From Oscillospiraceae bacterium (lineage in GTDB: Bacteria > Bacillota_A > Clostridia > Oscillospirales > Oscillospiraceae), in the NCBI GenBank assembly GCA_902795095.1, contig CADBKB010000096.1:1-5498 (forward strand): a DNA stretch of 5,498 nucleotides, written 5' to 3'. Under the pieces are notes generated by a model, which saw nothing but the letters and a program-made list of their open reading frames with translations, was not told where the DNA came from and did not search any database. The translations under genes and the position numbers were made by a program. This document shows positions 3,770 through 5,498 of the stretch, in pieces (the stretch's first letter is position 1; each line of letters begins with the position of its first letter).

Positions 3770-5498
3770 ATGTTAAAGCTGATCGATCTGATCTCCCGGG
3801 AGGTCAGCGGCGCCTTTGCTGCCGCAGGCTACGACGAAGCCTATGGAAAGGTTACCGTGTCCAACCGCCCGGACCTGTGCGAATACCAGTGCAACGGCGC
3901 CCTGCCCGCCGCGAAGGTTTACCATAAAGCCCCCATGGCCATCGCCGAGGATGTGGCCGCCCGGCTTGCCGAAAGCGAGAGCTTCGAGCGCGCCGAGGCC
4001 TGCCGCCCCGGCTTCATCAACCTGTGTCTGGCACCGGCATTTCTAGCCCGGTACCTGGAGGCCATGCGCACCGGCGAGCGCTTCGGCGTGGAGCCGGACC
4101 CCGCGGCCTGCCGGATGATCATCGACTACGGCGGTCCCAATGTGGCCAAGCCTCTGCATGTGGGCCATCTGCGCTCCGCCATCATCGGCGAGAGCCTGAA
4201 GCGTATCTTCCGCTTTTTCGGCAACGACGTCGTCGGCGATATCCACATGGGCGACTGGGGCCTGCAAATGGGCCTGATCATCGCCGAGCTGCGCGAGCGC
4301 CGGCCGGAGCTGCCGTATTTTGACGAGAGCTTTTCCGGCGAGTATCCCGCCGAAGCGCCCTTCACCATTGCGGATCTGGAGGAGATCTACCCCGCCGCAT
4401 CCGCCAAGAGCAAGGCCGACGAGGCGTTTGCCGCCAAGGCCCACGACATGACCCGCCGTCTGCAGGAGGGCGACCGGGGCTGCCATGCCCTGTGGAAACA
4501 CATCATGCGCCTGAGCGTGGCGGATCTGAAGAAAAACTATGCCCGGCTGAATGTGGACTTCGAGCTGTGGCTCGGCGAGAGCGACGCCCAGCCCTATGTG
4601 GCGCCGATGCTGGAGATCATGCAGGAAAAGGGCCTGGCCCAGCGCTCCGACGGGGCCCTGGTGGTGGACGTATCCGAGCCGGAGGACACCAAGCAGATCC
4701 CGCCGTGCATTCTGCTCAAGTCCGACGGCGCGACGCTGTACGCCACCACGGACCTGGCCACGCTTCTTGCGCGCATGGGCGACTATCAGCCCGGCCGCAT
4801 CTATTACGTGACGGACAAGCGTCAGAATCTGCACTTCGAGCAGGTCTTCCGCGCAGCGCGCAAGGCCGGCATCGTCCCGCCGGAGGTGCGGCTGGATCAT
4901 CTGGGCTTCGGCACCATGAACGGCCCCGATGGCAAGCCCTTCAAGACCCGCGAGGGCGGCGTCATGCGCCTGGAGCGTCTGATTGCCGAAATCACGGAGT
5001 TTGTGGAGAAGAAGATCGAGGATAACCAGGTGGTCAGCGCCGAGGATCGGCCCGAGACCGCCCGCAAGATCGCCATGGCCGCCCTCAAATACGGCGACCT
5101 CAGCAATCAGCCCACCAAGGATTACGTCTTCGATATGGACCGCTTTGCCGCCTTCGAGGGCAACACCGGCCCCTATATCCTCTATACCATCGTGCGCATC
5201 AAGTCCATCCTGGCCCGTGCGGAGGGCGCTCAGAGCCTGCCCGTCCGTGAAGCGCTCAGCCCGGAGGAGAAGGCCATGCAGCTCGTCATTTCCCGCCTGG
5301 CCGACAACCTGGAGCTTGCCTGCCGCGACAGCGCGCCGAATCTCATCTGTGCCTATATCTATGAGCTGGCGGGTGCGGTGAATAAATTCTACCACGAGAC
5401 CCACATCCTCACGGAGCCGGATCCCGAAAAGAAAGCCGGCTTCCTTGCCGGGATCTCCCTGGCCAAATCCGTGCTGGAGACCTGCATCGACCTGCTGG
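3770..5498 (+). CDS. argS: Arginyl-tRNA synthetase (3' end cut by window)
   Basis: This is a class I synthetase that charges tRNA-Arg with arginine using ATP, in the cytoplasm. The frame stays open for 576 codons and runs off the window; since bacterial ArgRS is usually 550-590 residues, only a few residues are missing. The N-terminal tRNA D-loop recognition domain spans about residues 5-90 (ending RPGFINLCLAP). The catalytic core opens with DYGGPNVAKPLHVGHLRSA, whose HIGH-type motif is H130-V-G-H133. The second ATP-binding signature is not a canonical KMSKS but GKPFKTREGG (388-397), the form used by many bacterial ArgRS. KYGDLSNQPTKDYVFD (440-455) leads into the DALR anticodon-binding helical domain, starting about NTGPYILY at 465. 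ATG 3770-3772 follows AAGGAG (3758-3763) by six bases. The leader is too short for a T-box riboswitch. Confidence 0.97.
   Translation, partial: MLKLIDLISREVSGAFAAAGYDEAYGKVTVSNRPDLCEYQCNGALPAAKVYHKAPMAIAEDVAARLAESESFERAEACRPGFINLCLAPAFLARYLEAMRTGERFGVEPDPAACRMIIDYGGPNVAKPLHVGHLRSAIIGESLKRIFRFFGNDVVGDIHMGDWGLQMGLIIAELRERRPELPYFDESFSGEYPAEAPFTIADLEEIYPAASAKSKADEAFAAKAHDMTRRLQEGDRGCHALWKHIMRLSVADLKKNYARLNVDFELWLGESDAQPYVAPMLEIMQEKGLAQRSDGALVVDVSEPEDTKQIPPCILLKSDGATLYATTDLATLLARMGDYQPGRIYYVTDKRQNLHFEQVFRAARKAGIVPPEVRLDHLGFGTMNGPDGKPFKTREGGVMRLERLIAEITEFVEKKIEDNQVVSAEDRPETARKIAMAALKYGDLSNQPTKDYVFDMDRFAAFEGNTGPYILYTIVRIKSILARAEGAQSLPVREALSPEEKAMQLVISRLADNLELACRDSAPNLICAYIYELAGAVNKFYHETHILTEPDPEKKAGFLAGISLAKSVLETCIDLL

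Noticed and set aside
4931..4960. Loss of the KMSKS motif in ArgRS as a defect
   Set aside because: Many functional bacterial ArgRS carry GKPFKTR in this place, so it is a normal variant of the family.
4043..5404. A 453-codon minus-strand open frame opposite argS
   Set aside because: It lies wholly within the argS coding sequence, shows the same biased composition expected of an antisense shadow, and has no recognisable domain. argS is unequivocal on the plus strand.

Overview
The window looks like chromosomal core DNA from a high-GC, spore-forming member of the Bacillota, most likely a clostridial lineage. The evidence is an AbrB-type transition-state regulator, the spore maturation pair spmA/spmB, strong AAAGGAG-type ribosome binding sites, vegetative TTGACA/TATAAT promoters, and GC-rich codon third positions throughout. 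Nothing points to a plasmid, phage, transposon or CRISPR locus. I name no genus.

Layout, left to right. Bases 1-57 are probably the last codons of an unidentified plus-strand gene, followed by a hairpin terminator shared with the convergent gene. On the minus strand, a two-gene operon reads from a very good promoter at 2092-2120: a small C_GCAxxG_C_C family cysteine protein (1577-2023), then a cytoplasmic 5'-nucleotidase/metallophosphatase (98-1564), 12 bases apart. Next is an AbrB-family regulator with a Cys4 zinc-ribbon-like tail (2226-2480, minus). It has its own near-consensus promoter, a leader hairpin that carries the Shine-Dalgarno sequence in its loop, and a terminator at 2121-2170 that abuts the -35 box of the next operon. 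Divergent from it, spmA (2623-3192) and spmB (3189-3701) overlap by four bases. After a 68-base gap with its own probable promoter comes argS (3770 to the window end), missing only its extreme C-terminus.

How the genes relate: AbrB regulators govern the switch from growth to stationary phase and sporulation, and SpmA/SpmB act late in sporulation to dehydrate the spore core. Their divergent placement over 142 AT-rich bases is therefore sensible, though control of spmAB by this regulator is only an inference. The nucleotidase operon and argS are housekeeping or metabolic neighbours with no obvious mechanistic link.

I found no previously undescribed system. The best second-look items are the Shine-Dalgarno hairpin in the abrB leader, the uncharacterised cysteine protein paired with a nucleotidase, and possible operator-like repeats in the abrB/spmA gap. 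Two long reading frames antisense to the nucleotidase operon and to argS (670 and 453 codons) are best explained as coding shadows.
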